A DNA stretch of 64,000 nucleotides from assembly GCF_004210375.1 (NCBI RefSeq), contig NC_134831.1, positions 4,216,001-4,280,000 of the forward strand, in the 5' to 3' direction. The notes under the pieces are model-generated. The model was not told the DNA's origin, did not search any database, and worked only from the letters and a program-made list of their open reading frames with translations. This DNA comes from Tachypleus tridentatus. Lineage: Eukaryota > Arthropoda > Merostomata > Xiphosura > Limulidae. Both the position numbers and the translations under genes were made by a program. Positions 34,001-46,939 of this stretch are shown here, piece after piece; within the stretch, counting starts at the first letter, position 1, and each line of letters starts with the position of its first letter.

Positions 34001-37000
34001 TACTGATCTTTGTATTTTTGTTCTACGAAACAGTATAAGCAAAAAAAAGTATTTCAAAATTCACGTGGATTTGCCCAAAAAATAATTATCTTAGTGTCAA
34101 GTGTTCTTGTGTAGAACACGTTTGTTCAGGGATTAATGTTGTGTGAATAATCACGTAACTGGAGTTTTTTTACCTTTCTTCTTAGGTCAACCTCCATCTT
34201 ACCAAAAAGATATAATGTATTCTCTCACACATGCGCAGAAAAAGCAAGATATTACTCTTTCATCCACTAACAACTTGCCCATTTTGTATACTGTGCAATA
34301 CGACGTGAAGTGTCTCTGAAATTTAAAGCCTACCCTGATTGGTTCTCGGTTTTATCAACATGGCTTTCTAGTTTTTAAATAAATAACATTATGAAAATAT
34401 CTTTAAGAATGTAAACTATATATTTCAGAATATATGAAATGTATACCTAAAGATAAGTAATAAATTAATTCAATGTATTACTGTATTATCTAAACGCCGT
34501 TGCGTTATTGTTAGGGAACCCCTGGTTTAAATCAGTTTCTATATTTGTAAAGTGTTTCAAACATATGCATCTCTACTGTCTAGATAACTGGTGTCTCACT
34601 GTTCACCAGTTCAAGTCGGGCTTCCACCCTTAATGATCAACATAGCAGTCGCATAAAGTAGGTAAGGTCTTTGTTTATTTGCTTTAGGAATTATTAATCA
34701 ATACGTTAAACCTTCATTATCAGTTTTTATTAAGTAGATGTAATTTAAATAGTTTTTTGTAATAATTTACCTGAGAAAGATTCAAATTTTAATTTGAGGT
34801 GTAAACATTTCCTTTGCCTATATCTTACTGTGGTATTAGGTCTGCGATTTGTAACATTACAATAACGACCGATATGTCATCAAGAATTCTTGCTCACAAG
34901 TTTGGCATATTATAATGTGACAACGTGCCAAAATATAACGAAGCAAAAAAAATCTTTGCAGCCACTTTTGGTTATATTTCTCGTTTATTCCTCTATATTG
35001 CGAAATGAAATCGAAAGAAAATTCTCTCTGGCTTGCGCTCTTCGTGAAAATCACGTATTAAGTATGCTTCACAGTTTGAGGTGCTAAGCCTATTTGTACG
35101 TTCGATAATGTTTAATGAACGTATTGTTTTCCTAATTCATGTTGGATTTCTCCTGAGTGTATTACTCTGTCCGTTTGGAAAACTACATAGTCGTGCCATT
35201 TAAGAGAGCGTGTTCTCTTTCTGGGAAGTAAGGAAATGCGCTTCGAAAGTTATTTCTAAATTCAAAATACTTGCACATAAACACATTTGCAGGGAAATTG
35301 AAACTCGGAATATTTGCTAAATGCATTTTACACACAAGTTAAAGGTGATTTTATTTCTAACTTTTAACTTGGTTTAGGCTAAACAAAACAGGTAGAAGCA
35401 TGATTAGCAATGGGATTATGGCCGAAAATGTCGGTAACAAACACCCATTTGTAAATCAATGCATTCTGTTTGTTTCTTCAGTATTGCACACTACATGTTA
35501 CATATTATTATTATTAGAATAGTTAATTTAATTTCTGTGTAGCTTGTTTTGATCAGGAATTATGAATGAGCTTGTTTTCTAAAAGCGTTGTATTGATGGT
35601 ATCGTTGAAAATATATCAAGACAACTAAGAGATTTTGTTTCAGTAAAGGTTAAGTTCGAAACTTGTATACACACACAATATAATATTGTATCACTAATGT
35701 GTACATTTGAAACACTAGCTTCTGTCTTAATAGTATATAAGTAAGCCTATGTGTAAGAATATTTTATTTCTAGTCATTTTAAGATTAACAATCAACCATA
35801 GATTATAGTGGTCACGTTAATAGAGAACTTCACTAGTTATATTACATGACGAGCAAGAATTAATACCATTACTCGTTTTATTGAACGTTAGACTTCGTAG
35901 ATAACTGGCATTTTAATGTAGCTTCGAATCTTAAATTGTTTTTAAAGATCGGGTGATCTTTTAGGTGTATGTTCGATATTTGCAGTGTTAGAAACGTATA
36001 ATGGTGTTGTGGCAAACTCAAGAACTTTAGGTTTCCGATGTAAGTACTTTGTATTTATTTTCGTTTGATAACGTTCAGTAGTATAAACATATTAAGGTAT
36101 ATAAAGTATGAGACAAAATCATAAAGCTAATGTGAAGAAATGTTTGACAAGTCACAAATAATAAACGATATTAAATTCGGTTCTGTTAAGCCTAATCTAT
36201 GAACAGTAAATAGTGTTAAGACAGACAATGATCTATATATTAAGGATATCACATAATTGTTCTTTGATCTCTTTTCCCATTTTATTTGGATAATAATCCC
36301 TCTTTCTTCTTTCTAAACAACTTATTATATATGCAGTGAAAATGCTTTAAGACTAAATGATTGACTTGTAGCACTTGTTCAGTGCGTGTTGTAGCTCAAA
36401 TTATTTTTTAAAAGATAGCATGAAACGTGGAATTTCATTACCCTATGAACATATTTTTATGGGAAATCCAGAAAGAAATAGTAATAATTTGCTATAGGTG
36501 TTTAATAACGTATTTTAATATAGAATTAAGTATCTGGTAGCTAAGACGCCATAACTAAGGTTTTAATGTTACTTTTGACTACTTGCTTCAGAATAGCATG
36601 ACAGGCATATTTTTACCGTTCTATGTGTCGTAGGTGGCTCTTAATTAACTACTCTTAGTGCTGAAGTGGACCACGTAATTGAGCCCAAAGTTCAGTCATA
36701 GATAAAAGTACTATATACCTAATTATAAATTGGCAGAGCTGCTTTTATTACGCTGTTCAAAATCTTGTAATATTTTGATACAAACGTACAGTGCAAACGT
36801 AATTTGGTTGTGTGCCGTGTAGTCATCTTGCCCGAAAGAAAACAACGTTGCGACTTTTTAAGTCCCGCACTTACAGAAACGAACGAACTTAAGAACGTAA
36901 TCTGTTTATTTCCGTGCTATTTAATAACTGTTGACGACACATGTTCATTTACTATTACATAAGGTGCGTGTAACGGGTGGCCTTCATTGGTGTTATCAAC

Positions 37001-38724
37001 CAAAGTTTGTTGTACGTATTTACTAATTTACTTAATCTGTGAAGTTTACCGCTATCTATACTCAGGTGTTCAGCTAGTGTTAGTGCTTAAGTCTGAGAAG
37101 TAAATATTTTCGTCGTGCGCATCTTCGCAGAGATGCGTTATAATGCCACCATCTTAAGTTAGTTACCGGTGATTCCAAATTATTATAAAGTGTGTATGTG
37201 AATGTGGTCATAACCGAATCGTGTACGCTCCTACGTAACGTCAGAGATTTTGAAAGCTGAAAAGAGTCGACTATGGGAGATTTTGTCTGTGTACTTCGCC
37301 GCGAACAACGTTGATTGTGATGTATAGATTTTTTTTATGTATATGTTGTATTGGTAGTAAACATTGGCATTAAAGGTTTGTGTATTATATATGTATCTTT
37401 GCGTAATTGTGGTACTCACTTCTTTTATTAATTCTTTTTTCGTGTAGAAGGCGCTTCAAGAACGTTTTGTTGTTTCCTAATGTGTTAGAACTTACTGACG
37501 AAAGCGAAACTGTCAAATAACGTTAAGTGCAAATTTCTGATGTGCTGAAAACTATTGTATACTGTAATATTCGATATAAACAATTCCAACACACAAATAG
37601 TAATAAGATGGGGAATGATTATATTTTCTATGCAAAAAATAATCGAATCACACCAGTATTTAATTCGTTTTTGTTATTTTTACATGTGTTACAAGTTAGT
37701 GGACCCACGAGCACCTGCCACATAGACAGTTTTGAGAAAAGCAGTTACATTCCATATATTATTATAATAAGATAATAAACCAGTAATGATAGCTTTTTTT
37801 TCGTGACCGAGGGTTAAATACGCATTGTTTTATGGTGTACGGATTTCAAAACACAAATCAACTTCAACATTTGGCAAAAAAAAAAAACAGAGTAAAGAAA
37901 GCAGGATTTAGTTACAATAAACGGAATATATATTAAAGTAAGACAAGTAAACGTAAATTTAACTAACTGATTGTTTTACCATCACACGAAAAGGTTAAAA
38001 AATACCCCATATAAGAATAGAGATTAACAAAACGCTTTTTTTTTCGGGCAAAATGTGTGTGTATATTGAGTTAAAACAAATACAACTCGTTTCTTTAGAC
38101 TAAGCTGCTATTTCAGTTCGTTCAATATTTACTTAAATTGTTTATAAGAGACCCGGATCTGACATCCCAGCTAGAGGGCAATGACCCTATTTGTCAAAAG
38201 ATTAATATCAAGTTAATTTTCATATGCTTTAATTTTGTAATGTAAATCCTACCATAATTTGAGATGTGTCCGTGTTTGTTTTTAAGTACAAATCTACATA
38301 ATGGGCTATCTTTATTGGGCCCATCTTAGTTATTAAAGTCCGCTTATTATCGACTACTATAAACCTTCAGACTTGTTGATGAGCCGCCAGAGGACCTTGC
38401 AGATATACCGAGTGCTAATTAGATATTTGCTTAATCTTGATTCTCTGATATTTACTAGTGGAATTTAATTTTAAACGTTACATGAACATACTTTATTCTA
38501 TTTTCTCGGTGTACAACTTACATTCCTTTGAGATGTAAGTATGCTGGTATGTCGAACTTTCTAGACAGATGTAAAATTGTACCCTACTGTATGGTAATAA
38601 ACAAATACACTTTTTATCTGTAGATCAAGCAGGAAAAACTTTATAAATGGCTTACGACATTAAAATCGTGTTTCGATACGCAAGTTGGACAGAGTACAGA
38701 TACTTATTGTTAACAACATCTACG
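34001..38724. other. Intergenic region, CpG-retaining
   Basis: No gene recognised on either strand. CpG rises sharply compared with the GW182 body. Includes the promoter-like stretch 36,840-37,320. Short open frames such as 34,857-35,087 and 37,527-37,775 have no recognisable protein features. Confidence 0.5.
36840..37320. promoter_or_regulatory. CpG-rich, promoter-like stretch
   Basis: By hand count 28 CpG in 480 bp, against none in 49,081-49,560. Contains GCCACCATCTTAAG at about 37,145, close to the reverse of the YY1 core (AAGATGGC), and a CGTCGTGCGCATCTTCGC cluster. It could be an unassigned promoter or a far-upstream first exon of epsin. No transcript structure can be proven. Confidence 0.3.
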
Positions 38725-38940
38725 ACCCGGCATGGCCAAGCGGTCACACCAAACATACTCACCCTTTCAGCCGTGAAAGCGTTACAACATTACGGTCAAT
38801 CCCACTATTCGTTGGTAAGAGTTGGCTGTGGGTGGTAATGACTAGGTGCCTTCCCTCTAATCTTACACTGCAAAATTAGGGACGGCTAACGCAGATAACC
38901 CTCGTGTAGCTTTGCGCGAAATTCAAAACAAATCAAACAA
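38725..38940 (+). repeat. tRNA-derived SINE with deleted tRNA-like centre
   Basis: Starts CCCGGCATGGCCAAGCGG (A-box part of the head), then jumps to TCACACCAAACATACTCACC, so the anticodon/B-box part is missing. The body (TCAATCCCACTATTCGTTGG, GACTAGGTGCCTTCCCTC) and tail (TTAGGGACGGCTAACGCAG, GTAGCTTTGCGCGAAATTC) are intact, ending CAAATCAAACAA. CpGs are retained. Confidence 0.92.
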
Positions 38941-40911
38941 CTGACCGAAATGTTTACAAGAGGCATTTAACAGTGGTCATAAATTGAATAATATAATAGA
39001 CACGTGCGTACAAGCGACAAGTGGAAATAAATGGTAAATTTCTGTATTTAATCCTTCAAGAAGGACTCATAGAGAAATTTATATACCTTACTGGTCTTCA
39101 GGCTGACAATATCAGCAACAGTGAGGTATCCAACTGAAGAGTCGATGTATTCTAATCATGATTTTGCATATCTCCACTTGTTCCAGTGTATAAAATTAGT
39201 TTCGTTATGTAAGGGCTTTTGCTCTGTTTAACTAGCATGTTTTAATCGGTGGTTATTGATAATAGTGAACTTTATATCAGTAATGACTTAAACCAAGACC
39301 AGTGTATTATCACACTTCCTTCCAAAGTTCATTACCGGGTTTCCTTGGTAATTCCTGTAAAATGTTCCAATTTCCTGAGCCACAGTAATACGTACTAAAT
39401 GCACTTCCGCAGGTTTTCCCCCAAAGTTTTCTGCCTCATGAGTAAATGAAACCAAAATGGAAAGAAACCAATATTTTTATTTCTTGCTGTGGAAGATTAT
39501 ATGACGGTGCTGCGTTGTAGTCTACAGAGCACATAGTTCTTGTATTACTGACGTCACGGCATTGTAGATTGCTAATTTAAGGGGCCCTTACGTGACGTCA
39601 TTTTAGAACCTACTGACTGACAGACAATACACTACTGTATTCTGCTTAATCTAGGTGATCCTCCAAGCGACCTTCAGTCCCCTTTCGTGGAAATTACTTA
39701 ATTTGGTGATATGTTGGCGTTAACAGAAGAAACGAAGTCAGCTTAAAAATTTGTAATTTATCTACTGAGCATCGAGCAGTGAGAAATTTCTGAAGAGTCC
39801 CAGGCTGTATTTTTCAGTTAAAATGTTAAATTAGTTGGATATAAACCATACCTACTTGTGGATCTTATATATGAACCAGTCACATATAAATTGTCTATTT
39901 AGCTCAGTCAGCAAACCAGTAAAAACATATTAAAAAAATATAATTAACTGAACTAATTAGAGGCTGAATCAGTTAAAAGATTATAGTAAAACGTAGAAAA
40001 TTACTTCGTCATATAAATTTTAGCTTGGCATGGTATTTGGCATTAGTAAGTTGTTTTGCTCACCGAAAGCATCGAAACACGAATTTAACGTTATAAGACC
40101 TTCGGTTTAGTGGGAAGGAAGAGCAATCGCATGAGAGAATTTCTTTATTAAATCATGGATATCTAATTGAATGAAAACATTTCAAATAGAGACGTCTCGT
40201 GCAAGAAATCAAAGTATCTCGTGTTTTTTAAGAGGAAATATTAATATCTGGTCAATTATATAACTAAAATTTATCTTAGAATTGGCTTGATTGATTCGTA
40301 TAAACTTAGAAGATAAAATAATGCCATAAATCAATACGAAATAAAACGAGAACTTGTAATTAGTTGAGGTAAGACATTCGAATTTATGTTGGAATGATCC
40401 TGAAAATTGACCATAAATTCTAGATTTAAGTGTTATCTATATTACCCAACGTTTCAGTTTTTGCTCTTTTTAAGACTTAAATTGCTTCTGCTGTATATAA
40501 AGTTTAAATGGTGTGTCATAGAAAAACAACAACCGACAATACATGACGCATTGGTACGTGACTACAGTTGTTAAAGGAAAAGTAGATGCTACATGGGAGG
40601 GGTGTACATGAATATTAAAAGCGTAGGCGTCGGAGGTTGATCCCAGCGCCCCAACCCCTGACATACACGTTTATAATATATAAAACAGTATGTATGGAGG
40701 GAAACGTATCTTGAACACGTATGCTACTGAACTGTGTAATATACAATACAAAAGTTCTAGATTCGATTCCCCGTGGTGTGGAGATAGTCCATTGCATTGC
40801 TTTGCACTAAAACAATGGGTGAACATACACTAGTAGAAGCGGCTGTCGTTTGATATGCACATTGTGCCTTTTGTTCGTTTGTTAGAAGACTTTGTTCATT
40901 TATATATTTGT
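38941..40911. other. Intergenic sequence
   Basis: Contains the CRE-type repeat copy 2 (39,417-39,720). The remainder is AT-rich with no gene, RNA gene or other repeat recognised. Confidence 0.5.
39417..39720 (+). repeat. CRE-type interspersed repeat, copy 2 (two intact TGACGTCA)
   Basis: Same family as 13,826-14,155 and 52,411-52,705 (ATGAGTAAATGAAACCAAAA, TATTTCTTG, GTAGTCTACAGAGCACATAG, CTACTGACTGACAGACAATA). This copy keeps two perfect CREB-type palindromes TGACGTCA at 39,549-39,556 and 39,593-39,600. The other copies carry TGATGTCA or further-decayed versions. Confidence 0.78.
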
Positions 40912-41181
40912 TTTTTTTAATTTCGTGCAAAGCTACTCAAGTGCTATCTGCTCAAGCCGTCCCTAATTTAGCAGTGTAAGATTTAGAGGGAAGGCAGCTA
41001 GTCATCACCATTCACCGCCAACTCTTGGGCTACTTTTTTTCCAACGAATAGTGGGATTAACCGTCACGTTATAATACCCCCACGGCTGAAAGAGCGAGTA
41101 TGTTTGGTGTAACGAGGATTCGAACCCGTAATCCTAAGATTACTAGTCGAACGCCTTAACCTACCTGGCCATGTCGGGCTT
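40912..41181 (-). repeat. tRNA-derived SINE, most complete copy
   Basis: Read on the minus strand: CCCGACATGGCCAGGTAGG (A-box region), GTTCGACTAGTAATC (anticodon-arm equivalent, AGT in anticodon position), ACGGGTTCGAATCC (B box), CACCAAACATACTCG, the body TCCCACTATTCGTTGG and GATGACTAGCTGCCTTCCC, the tail TTAGGGACGGC...GTAGCTTTGCACGAAATT and an A-rich end. At 270 bp it serves as the window's reference copy. The head suggests a tRNA-Thr-like source. Confidence 0.95.
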
Positions 41182-41379
41182 CATTTACATATACTTATCT
41201 AGTCTCGTGATTTCACAATTAAAGAAACAAAGCCCACTCATGAATTATAGCAAATTCCTTTTACTTGTTATTTTTCCCTTTGATACCAGTTGGATAAATT
41301 GATTTACCTAAACAAATATCACGTAGAATATTCATGTTGGTGCACACTGTTCATTCATGCAGCAGTTTCTGCAACTGTT

Positions 41380-41650
41380 TCTCGCCTCAACGCATGGTTG
41401 GTTGAGCAGGTTAAGCATGTTTATGCCAAGTCGAAGCTGAACGGTTAACTCTAGCCTGTACTGGATTATTCATCATTAGGAATTTCATGCCTAAGTATCT
41501 CAAGTTATCCAACGTACGTGCGTCAACCTATATCTTCTGATCATGTAAATCTATTGGCCCAAACGTCTCATCTCTCTAGACTTCTCTCAGGTAACAGTTT
41601 AGTATGGTTGGCATAATTAATACTTAATGCTCCAGAAAAAAAACGTTAAA
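41380..41650 (-). mobile_element. Possible decayed retroelement fragment
   Basis: On the minus strand two broken frames read ETFGPIDLHDQKI and TLDNLRYLGMKFLMM. The YLGM-type motif after a short variable segment recalls the region downstream of the catalytic box in non-LTR reverse transcriptases. In-frame stops interrupt it. No catalytic motif is visible, so assignment is tentative. Confidence 0.3.
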
Positions 41651-42926
41651 ATCAACACTGTTGTACATCTCAACTGCACCTTGCACTGAAATAACTTGCA
41701 TCAGAAATATATTAAATCATAACCAAATAAAACACTGGTAATACCATGCTTAAATTTAGCATGACACATAGTCCACCGGTTGTGAATTTCGCTTTCTACA
41801 AATAATTTCACCTGTTCATGAATATTTAGACTTAATCCAAACGGAAATAAGCTTCACCACTCTTACCAAAAATGATAGGTTAAATCATCCTTCCTCTAAA
41901 CTTAGTTCATCTGTTACTTTTATCTCTTAAATAAAAATATTTCACCATTATTAATGAGGTTATATTTTTAATTCACAGGTCGGTAATTAAAATTTACACT
42001 ATATTGCAGCATCTTCCTATCTTAATCAAATTCTTTTTATTCACTACTTTATGCATCAACCCCATGTGTATGGAACACAACAGAGATGTACATGGCTATA
42101 CACATCTACTGACATATACATGTATCTCAATATCACGTCATATATACGTATTTATAGTGTTAAAAAGGGCTTCAAGATTGTTTTTCATTATCATCGTAAC
42201 CAACAAAATGGACTATCTATTACATGCATGTCACAACAGTTGCATTACCACAATATCAAATAAATGATTATAGGTAGAGTTTTTAATATTTGTTAGCTAA
42301 AGCTCATTCAGCCAAGAATATTTTTTTTTTATTAACTGTAGCGTTCATCACTATGCACATTTAGGTTGACATAGGCTTTGTAGAATATTCTACAGTAAAA
42401 CGCCCTCGCTGCCTTGGATGGCAACAAACAAAACCACTCGTCGAATCATGAAAGTTGAGTACCGCTATAATATACAAATATTCCATGCTTTTTCGATCTT
42501 ATATTTTGAAATCAATCAATTTATCTGTGTAAGAAGTTTCATATAATACGTGGTTAAGAAGGCCGTTTTTTTTTTTTTTTTTGCTTGAAATAACACTTTG
42601 TACATGAATGTAGGCAGCAGTGTTTTTCATATTGAGACGCGGACGTTACAACCTCCCTCATATTTAGATTAAAATGGCTAGTCAAGTGGGGAGAGTTACT
42701 CACTCTGGATAAATATGTTGTTGCTAGGTTGTCTTAATAGTCTTAGGGCTAATTAGCCTGGAATATAACATCAACTCGTGCCATTTCGAGAGAGAATAAT
42801 CCAGACCCAGTAAAAACAGTTGTCCAGCATCCAAAGCAAATCCGTACAAATTATGTTTGCGATTTAAATAAAGATTGTTCCTTATATTGCTGTACAGTGA
42901 CGTCTGGTCTCTTCATTTAAACACAT
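41651..42926. other. Intergenic sequence
   Basis: AT-rich with an intact-looking but unrecognised 87-codon frame at 42,004-42,267 and a poly-T run at 42,567-42,582. Nothing supported. Confidence 0.5.
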
Positions 42927-43150
42927 TATGGCGAGGAAGTTAAGGTATTCGACTCCTTATCCGAGGGTCGCGGGTTCGAATCCCCGTCACACCAAACATG
43001 CTCGCCCTTTCAGTCATGGGGGCGTTATAATGTTACGGCCAATCTCCTTATTCGTTGGCAAAAGAGGGAAGGCAGCTAGTCTTACACTGCCAAATTAGGG
43101 ACGGCTAGCGCAGATATCCCTCGTGTAACTTTGCGCGAAATTCAAACCAA
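42927..43150 (+). repeat. tRNA-derived SINE with internal deletion of the central body
   Basis: The head has GGAAGTTAAGG, the B box GGGTTCGAATCCCCGTCAC and CACCAAACATGCTCGCCC. The body passes from TTATTCGTTGGCAAAAGAG straight to GGAAGGCAGCTAGTCTTACA, so the middle (GCCCAAGAGTTGGCGGTGG block) is absent. The tail is intact with TTTGCGCGAAATTC. High CpG retention indicates a young copy. Confidence 0.92.
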
Positions 43151-44279
43151 TTATTTATTTAATTCATCCTAACAAATTCATTTACCATAGGAACCCAGAA
43201 ATACTCTGCAATAGATATCTTGTCAAATCTCATGTTGTGTTTGGCCCTATCCTATCAGCTCAACGCGGAAACACCACTCCACTACTTAAAATTTAGTCTA
43301 CACACTTCAGCAAGCTTCAAAGAAAAATAATTGTAAATAAAATCAATTATACCAAGAACTTTTCCATTTACACTAATAGAAGTCTGATTCATCATTCTGT
43401 AATGACCATCAGCACAACTGCTTCACTACCCATGCAAAAATGATATATATTTGTAAAAGTACCTGTATAATACTCGGGTGGTGTTCAACTAGTAAAGTAT
43501 TCTGCTAATGTTCATAACACAAACGACTATTTGAGTGATTGAAACATCCTTTTAGTCTTTGTGCAAGCTATTATTTGAAAATACAAACTTGTTACTGCTG
43601 AATATTGCTTGATACTTTGAAAAGTAATGGCTACTGTGCACTTTCAATCCAGTTAATCGTGGAAACAACAAACTGTTTTAACTTTGTAATAGTCAAGTGG
43701 TTATCACATGATATAGTGCCTAAATATTATCTTGAAATATCATGTGACAGCTTGGAAAGAGAGAAATGTCTATTTTTAAGTCATGGATCTTAAAATCAAA
43801 CAATTTTCCAATTTTAACAATTAATTCTAGACACATAAATCGGGAAGTTAACATGGCATTTCGACCAATCACTAAAATAGAGGGATGTTTCTCCACTGAC
43901 TTCTTTTGGACAGCATCTTCCTCCTCACCAGTTAAATTGAGATGGTACAAAACAATAATAAATAGGCACACAAAATATTGACCTTAACATGTCAACATTT
44001 TTATCATGCTTATACCCATCACACAACAACCTGCTAGAAAACAAGATGAGGACATGTCCAGCTGTAACCAAGCTGCTTCTATGCCATTGGACACATATTA
44101 TTGTCCACGCTAAAATGTTTTCCATTGTGTTAATTGCGGTGCTTTTTCACTCGTGCAAGTTTTTACTGTGTAATTTGGTGTCATTGTTGTAGAAATACTT
44201 TTAACTCTCACGTAAGTTCACGCCCAGGACATTTATTGTAGCGAAACAATCTATTGGTGCTCCTGTCTCTCAGAACTGG
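43151..44279. other. Intergenic sequence next to the gypsy-type remnant
   Basis: No gene recognised. Open frames at 43,720-44,192 on both strands may be further decayed parts of the retroelement at 44,280-46,262, but no domain could be read. Confidence 0.4.
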
Positions 44280-46262
44280 AAGGTGATGTAGAAAAAAAAA
44301 AGAACAATTGAAATTTAATTTAAGGTGCAGAGTTTTAACTAAAGAACATTTTAAGATCTGAATTATTTTGCCCTAGTCTTCAGTCTATCTACTATAAGAA
44401 CATGCTTTAGTGAGAGTAGATAATGATGAGAAGTTTTGGAAAGTTCGGGCACAATATGTTGACAATATGATGTAAAATCAATGAACTGGAGATTTATTGT
44501 ATGAGTTGAGATCAATCTTGCACTATTGCGAGTTTTGGAGGACCCATAGAGACTCCATCTCTACCAAAAACGTAGCCAAGAAACTGCATCTGCATATCTA
44601 TAAGAATATACTTTCTAGAATTTTAATCTGGTGTTTCTTATCCACTGAAACACCATGTTTTAGAGTTTCAGCAACAGCTTAAAACGCATGTCAATCACTA
44701 AGATGTAAACAATACAGACCAAGCACCTCTCCCATTGTAGTCTTCTTAGTGTAAGCTGTATTAGCCTCTTGAAAGTGTGTGTGTGGGGGGCACATTTTGC
44801 AAGACGAAACACTTGATGATAGAACTTGCACGATCCATCATTAGTACTAAAAGCATTTTAAGATTTACTCTTATCACCTAGCTCAGCTTGCCAGTGGCTG
44901 GATGTTAGATTTAATATGCTGAATCAAACAGCATCCAGGTACTTATCTGCACATTAGAGCTGAAAGGAATTAATGAGGGTCACCATGTTCATCCATGCAA
45001 TATCATCACAGAACGTTGGAATGTCACACTCTTTCCTGAAAGTATATTGCATGAGTCGATCACTACATCGAGAGGTAGTAAACGACAGCTTATCGTATGT
45101 TGCAGTGAATCGTGTCATCATGAAACAAAGTTCAAATAAATTAAAAAAAAAAAAAATTATTACATCTATTCTAAGTCAACTTTGAAAGTACTGTTGTTTG
45201 GACCAAAGCCTTTAGGAATAGGCTTATGAACAGCATCATAAATGATTGAAAAAAAATGTTTTAGCGCCATTCCTAAAGGAGTATATTAACCCTAAAAAAC
45301 TGTGAACTAGAACTTATTAATTTATAGTAGGTATAAACCTTATGCTTACTGCAACCATTTACAACTTTTAAAAAAATCTTATATTTTAGTTGTAGAAGAA
45401 ACAGAGCGTGTAATGTGTTGGTTACGTCACAACAATACGATAGATTTCATCCATAATACACCACATAACAATATTTGTGTATTTGAAAATTCAGTATAAG
45501 ACAGTTTCCCACGAAAACATACCAGTAGTTAGGTGTAGTCAGAGACGTGTTTTTCCAGTTAATCACTAATAAAACTTTTCAATCAGTCGAGAAACTAAAT
45601 GGAGTAAATAATTTTGCCTATACAGGCCGTTCAACATGGTGACCCATCAGTATACAACCAAAGCACGTGCTTTTCCCTTTCTTTCAGTGTCATATTTGGT
45701 TAAAAGTATCATTGACACATGCTGTATCAAAACATCATTGGAAGGCTCGAGAAGACTTGCATATTCATTGGTATCCCGTAGGTCTATGTCACAGTAGCAG
45801 AATGTGTCATGGTTAACTCACCACTGATGTAATAAAACGAGCTCAGTATAATGCAGGCGCCTCAGCAGGATGGTCTGGATAACACACAGCCACCCCAAGC
45901 TCTTATTCTCTTGTCACTTGCCCACAACTACTACATGTAACATAATTGTCATAGACACTTTCTTCCATCAAGTTGAAAATGCTTCACACATTCCTTGAAT
46001 TATTTCACTGATGATACATTGTTTCGCTCGAGTAATCTCCTAAAAACTTGATCTGCTGATTCCATAATGCAGTATGCCTGCTTGTGTAAAAGACACAGAT
46101 TGTGCGTATAAGTGGCCAAGTTTTTCATGAAACCGCTTTTCTCTGGCCTTTAATTTAGTGTGATAGAGAACTGAACTACCAAAATACCAGTGAAACTTGA
46201 CCATGACTGTATCGTTGTTTAGCACAACAGAAAATGCTGCGTTGACATTTATTTCCTGGTCA
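44280..46262 (-). mobile_element. Decayed Ty3/gypsy-type retrotransposon (gag-like and RT pieces)
   Basis: Minus strand. A gag-like stretch at 46,040-46,262 includes KLKAREKRFHEKLGHLYAQS, in the style of gypsy capsid proteins. Reverse-transcriptase motifs follow: FSILNLTSSHWQAEL (44,880-44,926) for the family FS.LDL.SGYWQ block, and FLGYVFGRDGVSM (about 44,545-44,590) for FLGH.VS..GV. The place of the catalytic YxDD box is destroyed, and frameshifts and stops occur throughout. No LTRs, protease or integrase were found. An old, inactive copy. Confidence 0.75.
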
Positions 46263-46276
46263 TGACACAAACATTT

Positions 46277-46359
46277 CGAACCGACATGGCTAAGTTAGGG
46301 ACGGCTAGTGGAGATAGCCCTCGTATAGCTTTGCGCGAAATTCAAAACAAACCAAACAC
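46277..46359 (+). repeat. SINE copy with head joined directly to tail
   Basis: CCGACATGGC of the SINE head runs straight into TAAGTTAGGGACGGCTAGTG and TATAGCTTTGCGCGAAATTC, deleting about 150 bp of body. It lies at the outer end of the gypsy-type remnant. Confidence 0.85.
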
Positions 46360-46939
46360 AGACATTTCTTTTCTTCTAATTTATTGACTTTGCAACGTTC
46401 TTAGGTACAGATTGTCTCATAAATATGAGTATATAGTAAATGAAATAGGTTAAAGAATACCATGATATATATATATATATTCTGAATTAAGCTTAATTTT
46501 TGTAACTATTATCCAATTTGAGCCAAAAAAAAGATTAGATACTATGTGGACAAAGTGAAAATTAATCTTTATTTAAAGTTCAAAATGTTGTGAAACTACC
46601 ACATTTCAGTATGTAAAAATGACTGTTATGTCATTGTGTGCCATTCAAAAGAAATTGAGGACACATCCTCAAGGTAACATTGAACGAACCAATAGAAAAT
46701 TCTTTGTTAACCTTTACATAAAATATACCATTTGATAGCTGTCTTCTCACGAGAAAGTGCATGTGAAACTAAAGGGCACGGCCCAGAATAATAGGCAGTT
46801 AGGGCAAAAATAATTTAGCCCGCGTCCCATTACAGACATTCTATTGTCAAAACTACACGCACATACAGAACTAGAAACATGTATGTGCAATATTTTTTGT
46901 CAATTTTTTATATTTACAAAATGTTTTCCTTACTAAAAT
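46360..46939. other. Intergenic sequence
   Basis: Holds an (AT)8 microsatellite at 46,465-46,480. Nothing else recognised. Confidence 0.5.

Noticed and set aside
42927..43000. Possible tRNA gene (B box GGTTCGAATCC)
   Set aside because: Continuous with the SINE body and tail; the D-arm region and acceptor pairing are imperfect, so it is a SINE head.
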